Of a stretch of DNA of 64,000 nucleotides, positions 59,639-64,000 are shown piece after piece; position 1 is the first letter of the stretch, and every line of letters begins with the position of its first letter. The position numbers were made by a program, and so were the translations under genes. Under the pieces are notes generated by a model, which saw only the letters and a program-made list of their open reading frames with translations, was not told where the DNA came from and ran no database searches. This stretch comes from Pictodentalium vernedei (Eukaryota > Mollusca > Scaphopoda > Dentaliida > Dentaliidae): the NCBI GenBank assembly GCA_031216915.1, contig CM062289.1, forward strand, positions 395,028,674-395,092,673, given 5' to 3'.

Positions 59639-59733
59639 GATATGGTTTTAGTAAAAAAAATTTAATGTTATATTTTTTTTCATCTTGTAAATTATGTGGG
59701 TGGATGTGGCTGATTTGTAAGGTAAAGAGTTAA
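59639..59733. mobile_element. Right part of the type II TTAA MITE split by the LINE
   Basis: GATATGGTTTTAGTAAAAAA, then GGGTGGATGTGGCTGATT, ends GGTAAAGAGTTAA. It completes the element begun at 57041. The next 112 bases hold nothing recognised except the start of the TTATTACT-type background repeat. Confidence 0.65.
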
Positions 59734-59845
59734 TAAGATGTATTTGAGGTCACCACATTTATTTTAAAGGAAAATTAATTTATATTTCGACCTCCAGAAA
59801 TGAGGTTGCAAATTATACAGGTTTGGTAGCTGTTATTACTGTAGA

Positions 59846-60098
59846 TGAGAGCACGGTAGCAAAGTGGTTACAGCATTGGACTTCAAACTGAAATGTCTAT
59901 GAATTGGTCCCCACCAGGGGTAACTGGGTTGTGTTCTTGAGCAAGGCACTTAATATTGATTGCCCACGTGGGGGCACAGTAGCACTCTGTACTAAGGTGT
60001 GAGGCACGTCGATGGTGCAGTTGTCTTCCTCCACCCTTAAAACTGTCTGAGAAATGGATGTTGAAAGTGTCATTAAACCCCAATTAATAAAAAGTAAA
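59846..60098 (+). mobile_element. tRNA-headed SINE with imperfect 12 bp target duplication
   Basis: The head GAGCACGGTAGCAAAGTGGT contains an A-box-like stretch; the B box is worn (AATTGGTCCCC). The body has TTGAGCAAGGCACTTAATA and GCCCACGTGGGGGCACAGTA, and the tail AACCCCAATTAATAAAAAG. TATTACTGTAGA (59834-59845) and TATTACTATAGA (60099-60110) flank it. Confidence 0.8.
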
Positions 60099-60132
60099 TA
60101 TTACTATAGACTATACAGTGGCAGTAGTATAT

Positions 60133-60544
60133 GAGGTTTTTGGGGGGGTTTTTTATTAGGGTTTAACGACATAAACAGTCAGGATCATATCATGTCGGTG
60201 ACAGTTTTATGGGTGGAGGAAGCCGGAGTACCCGGAGAGAACCACCGTGCAATGACGAGCAGCTGTCAGCTATCCAACATCGTAACACTGAACTCTGCAC
60301 CGTGGCACAGGCAGGGTTAGATTGGTTGAAGACATGCGCACCTTCGACGTGCAGTATGCCTTAGTACACTGCGTCATCGTGCCCCCATGTAGGCAATCGG
60401 GGTTAAGTGCCTTGCCCAAGGCCACAACGTGGGAGTGCGAATCAGTCGTTGAAATGGTCACCCATCCAACTACTAACCGCGCTCGAAGTTGCTTAACTTC
60501 GGTGATCTGACTAAAACCGGTTACCGCTACGCCACCGTGCTCCC
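60133..60544 (-). mobile_element. SINE with a chimeric tRNA-like / 5S rRNA-like head, 13 bp target duplication
   Basis: Read on the - strand it begins GGGAGCACGGTGGCGTAGCG, a tRNA-type A-box region like the other SINEs. It then runs into GATCACCGAAGTTAAGCAAC, GGTTAGTAGTTGGATGGGTG and ACC, close to animal 5S rRNA across its internal promoter (A box to C box). The body GGCCTTGGGCAAGGCACTTA and GGTTCTCTCCGGGTA...TCCTCCACCC matches the other copies, and the tail is AAACCCTAATAAAAAACC. GGCAGTAGTATAT flanks it at 60120-60132 and 60545-60557. Confidence 0.85.
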
Positions 60545-60694
60545 GGCAGTAGTATATTGTTGACTATTTCACTATTATTACTGCAGACAATACAAAGATG
60601 GTAGATAACTCCTTGTACATGGTAGGTTAGTTAATACTTTTGCTACTACAGACTGTACAGAGACAGGAGAGAAATAGTTACCAGTAGTAATTAT

Positions 60695-61413
60695 TATACC
60701 CCACGCAACGAAGTTGCTGGGGTATAATGTTTTTGACTGGTCCGTCCGTCAATCCGTCAGTCAGTCCTACTTGTTTTCCGGACTTTTTTTCTACACGCTT
60801 CCAGATATTGAGCTGATTTTTGGTATGTGAGTCTAACATGGCGGCCTACAGATCAAGTTTGCATTTTGTTCCTCTCCACTGATTTTTACCGAAATTACGG
60901 CCCTTGAACTTTGAAAAGTTCATCAAAATTACAGTTTTGCAGACTTTTTTCCTACACGCTTCCAGATATTGAGGTGATTTTTGATATGTTAGTCTAACAT
61001 GGTGGCCTACAGAACAAGTTTGCGTTTTGTTCCGCTCCACTGATTTTTACCGAAATTACGACCCTTGGACTCTGAAAAATGCATCAAAATTACAGTTTTC
61101 CAGACTTTTTTCCTACACGCTTCCAGATATTGAGCTGATTTTTGATATGTTAGTCTAACATGGTGGCCTACAGAACAAGTTTGGGTTTTGTTCTGCTCCA
61201 CTTATTTTTACCAAAATTACGGCCCCATAGACTTTGAAAAGTTCATCAAAATTACAGTTTTCCGGGCTTTTTCTCTGCTTGAATTCTTTCAATACCGTTG
61301 AAACTACAGAACACTGTTTTCTGCAGTATTCCTAGAATCTATGTTTATTTTTAAAAAATGATTAGAGCTTGAAATATCGGGGTGCGTGGGGTATGTGAGC
61401 GTGCTCACTAAGG
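60695..61413 (+). mobile_element. Helentron-like TATACCCCACG-family element with three units
   Basis: TATACCCCACGCAACGAAGT, TGCTGGGGTATAATG forms a 5' palindrome, then GTCCGTCCGTCAATCCGTC. Three units of about 160 bp carry CTACACGCTTCCAGATATTG, TCTAACATGG, GCCTACAGA and TGTTCCGCTCCACTGA-type blocks. The end is GCGTGGGGTATGTGAGCGTG, CTCACTAAGG, a hairpin near the terminus. Confidence 0.55.
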
Positions 61414-61597
61414 TTCTATATTTATTTATTACTTTCCAAAGTGTGATTTACTGGGATTTCTGGGTTTGATTATAAACGATAACTTCAGAAGTGAATTATG
61501 CAATCAACAATTGGGTCATGTATCCGCGTGTGCAAACGAAGACGCTTTGCCGTGGGTGTAATGGGGAATTCATTGTTTTGGGGGGGGGGGGGGGGGG

Positions 61598-61853
61598 TTA
61601 ACCCTTCACCTAACATGAAAAGCAGACGACACTTGCAAAAATTCTTGAATAACTAATTTTTTTCATTTTTTGTCTCAAAAACAAAAAACAGATTATGACC
61701 CCTAATTGGAACGAGCTCATTGAGCTTATTCCAATGAGGGGTCATAACCTATGTTTTTGAGACAATAAATGAAAAAAATAATGAAAATTAATTGGCGATT
61801 TTTTTTAGAATAGCACTGGCCGGTTTTGGCCATTATGCTGGGTAAAGGGTTAA
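61598..61853. mobile_element. Palindromic MITE, TTAA target site, outer type I in reverse orientation
   Basis: TTAACCCTTCACCTAACATG opens it and GGGTAAAGGGTTAA closes it; CACTGGCCGGTTTTGGCCAT lies near the right end and a central hairpin with GGAACGAGCTCATTGAGC in the middle. Its left end abuts a long G run (61581-61597). Confidence 0.75.
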
Positions 61854-61919
61854 CTCTGTTGTTTCTAAATATACAGAGGCCGGAGAAAGTATTTGTTTCA
61901 GTAGGTTATTTAATTGTTT

Positions 61920-62256
61920 CAGTAGAGCCCACATAACTGGATAGCTTTTAACTGAATATCCCTGTTTATTGAATATAATTTCCAAACACAAAATCATTTT
62001 CCATACCTTCAGTATAAATTTGAAATCTTGTAATATGTTGAGAAATTACCCTGACAATCACAACATTAACCTTGCATATCGTCCAATTTGGCCTCAGGAC
62101 ATCCAGTATAGGCACTTAATCTATTATATCTTGTTTGGCAGAGCTCCATGAGCTTTACCAAACAATATACAATGGAACAAATGCTCAGTTTATGCCAAAA
62201 ATACAGAAAAGTGAAGAAACCTCTGTTAATTGAATACTCTGTTAATTGAATATAGA
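61920..62256. mobile_element. Degraded pogo/Tc1-like MITE, relative of 14695-15124
   Basis: CAGTAGAGCCCACATAACTG and GAATATCCCTGTTTATTGAA, AAATCATTTTCCATAC and the hairpin TTTGGCAGAGCTCC/GAGCTTTACCAAA follow the order of the copy at 14695. The right end dissolves after TTAATTGAATATAGAC. From 62257 to 62540 I see only a repeated GTCATGGAATTT/TTTTGGAAAA motif. Confidence 0.5.
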
Positions 62257-62539
62257 CTACTTGGGTACAGAGTTTGAATGGGTCATGGAATCCTGGAAAA
62301 GTCATGGAATTTTTTTTAAAAATTAATTGGCCTTGAAAAGTTTTGGAAAATGGGCTGGAAGGGTTAAAGTTTTGGAAAAGTCGTGGAATTCGTAACCAGG
62401 TTTAAAAGGGATTGATTTTGTGTAAAAATTATGCAAGAACGAAGCTTTTCTGTTTGGGTGTGAACTTATCCAGTCATGGAATTTTTGGAAAAGTTTTGGA
62501 AAAGTCATGGAATTTGATTCTCTGAAAAGTGTATGAACC

Positions 62540-64000
62540 CTGTGTGTATGTTATTAGTACACAAATGTTGTAGAGAATGACTGTGTATGCTACATAAGTT
62601 AGCTTTATTATTACTACACACAGACTGTAGAGAATGACTTGTATGCGGTGGGTTGGTTACTTTTGTTTTTACTACACATAGGCTGTAGAGAACTACTTGT
62701 GTATGTTATTAGTACACAAATGTTGTAGAGAACTACTTGTGTATGCTAGGTTAGTTAGATTTCTTGTTACTACACATGGGCTGCTTAAATGACTTGTATA
62801 CAGTGGGTTGGTTAACTTTTGTTTTTACTACACATAGGCTGTAGAGAACTACTTGTGAATGCTAGGTTAGTTAGATTTCTTATTACCACACATAAACTGT
62901 GGAAAACTACTTGTATACGGTAGGTTAGTTAACTTTTGTTATTACTGCACATAGGCTGTAGAGAACTACTTATGTATGCTCGGTTAGTTAGTTTTCTTAT
63001 TACTAACCGCAGACTGTGAAGAACTACATGTATACGGTAGGTTAGTTAACTTTTGTTATTACTACACCTAAGCTGTAGAGAACTACTTGTGTTTGGTAGG
63101 TTAGTTAACTTTGTTTTAACTACACAGAGACAATAGAGAATTGCTTGTGTATGGTGGGAAAGTTAACTTTGCTATTACTGCACATGGGCAGTAGAAAACT
63201 ATTTATGTATGGTAGATTAGTTAACTTTGTTATTGCTACATAGATGCAGTAGAGAACTACTTGTGTATGGTCATTTAGTTAACTTTCTTATTGTTACACA
63301 TAGGGGGTAGAGAAATACGTGTGTATGGTAGGTTAGTTAAAATTGTTAATGCTGTATGTGGGCTGACGAGAGTAGAGAACTACTTGTGTATGGTAGGTTA
63401 GTTAAAATTATTAATACTGCATGTGGGCTGACGAGAGTAGATAACTACTTGTGTATGGTAGGTTAGTTAACATTGTTAATACTGCATGTGGGCTGACGAG
63501 AGTAGGGAACTACTTGTGTATGGTAGGTTAGTTAAAATTGTTAAAACTGCATGTGGGCTGACGAGAATAGAGAACTACTTGTGTATGGTAGGTTAGTTAA
63601 AATTGTTAATACCGCATGAGGGCTGACGAGAGTAGGGAACTACTTGTGTATGGTAGGTTAGTTAAAATTGTTAAAACTGCATGTGGGCTGACGAGAGTAG
63701 GGAACTACTTGTGTATGGGAGGTTAGTTAAAATTGTTAATACTGCATGTGGGCTGATGAGAGTAGAGAACTACTTGTGTATGGTAGGTTAGTTAAAATTG
63801 TTAATACTGCATGTGGGCTGACGAGAATAGAGAACTACTTGTGTATGGTAGGTTAGTTAAAATTGTTAATACTGCATGTGGGCTGACGAGAGTAGGGAAC
63901 TACTTGTGTATGGGAGGTTAGTTAACATTGTTAATACTGCATGTGGGCTGATGAGAGTAGAGAACTACTTGTGTATGGTAGGTTAGTTAAAATTGTTAAT
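62540..64000 (+). repeat. Minisatellite array, 59-65 bp units, running off the window
   Basis: Early units (62540-63340) of about 59-60 bp read GGTTAGTTAACTTTTGTTAT, ACTACACATAGGCTGTAGAG, AACTACTTGTGTATGGTA with many changes. From about 63350 the unit is 65 bp and far more uniform, with GCATGTGGGCTGACGAGAGT; its spacing is 65 at 63419, 63484, 63549 and 63614. Similar worn pieces at 59825-59845, 60099-60132 and 60545-60690 show that the array once began near 59.8 kb and was broken up by SINEs and another element. Confidence 0.9.

Noticed and set aside
60470-60510. 5S rRNA gene on the - strand
   Set aside because: Only the middle of 5S is present, it is joined to SINE sequence on both sides, and the whole is flanked by a target duplication; it is a SINE head, not a gene.
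63350-64000. Regularly spaced repeats resembling a CRISPR array
   Set aside because: The whole 65 bp unit repeats, with no unique spacers, in an animal-type genome; it is a minisatellite.

Overview
The window looks like intron-rich animal DNA, probably from a marine invertebrate. A mollusc is my best guess, because element families opening AGCTCACC, AGCTCAAC and TATACGCCCG and followed by GTCCGTC-rich DNA are, as I remember them, common in mollusc genomes. That guess is weak. Nothing here is prokaryotic: I see no operons, no tRNA or rRNA genes and no CRISPR array.

The one host gene I can prove is a mitochondrial single-stranded DNA-binding protein (SSBP1/mtSSB) on the + strand. Three coding exons (11139-11258, 24183-24270, 56673-56761) have AG/GT splice borders and keep one reading frame across about 12.9 kb and 32.4 kb introns. 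The first exon (targeting peptide) was not found, and the last exon or exons should lie beyond base 64000. Two CRE-like sites at 9988-10014 may belong to its promoter.

Nearly everything else is mobile DNA inside or beside this gene. 1-6343, 32508-39522 and 46860-53257 are three fossil DIRS-type (tyrosine-recombinase) retrotransposons. The first two are near-twins of one already decayed, rearranged sequence, and the third is better kept. About a dozen short palindromic elements with TTAA target sites and CCC ends (piggyBac-like MITEs) are scattered throughout, several in tandem pairs sharing one TTAA. About fifteen longer elements start in a T run plus a small palindrome, carry GTCCGTC-rich DNA and tandem 150-500 bp units, and end in a hairpin plus a short tail; I infer they are non-autonomous Helentron/Helitron-like elements. 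There are also a hAT element with an 8 bp target duplication, a TA-flanked inverted-repeat element, two pogo/Tc1-like MITEs, a 5'-truncated LINE, four SINE copies (one with a head joining tRNA-like and 5S rRNA-like sequence), a 245 bp exact tandem duplication and a 65 bp minisatellite running off the right edge.

Elements sit inside one another, so relative ages can be read: MITE, then LINE, then Helentron-like element at 57041-59733; MITE, then Helentron-like, then a second Helentron-like at 25002-29181; Helentron-like, then DIRS at 46431-54541. I found no new gene system. The most notable items are the chimeric SINE head, the shared hairpin core of different MITE types, the amplified decayed DIRS subfamily and the empty-site evidence for T/T insertion by the Helentron-like elements.
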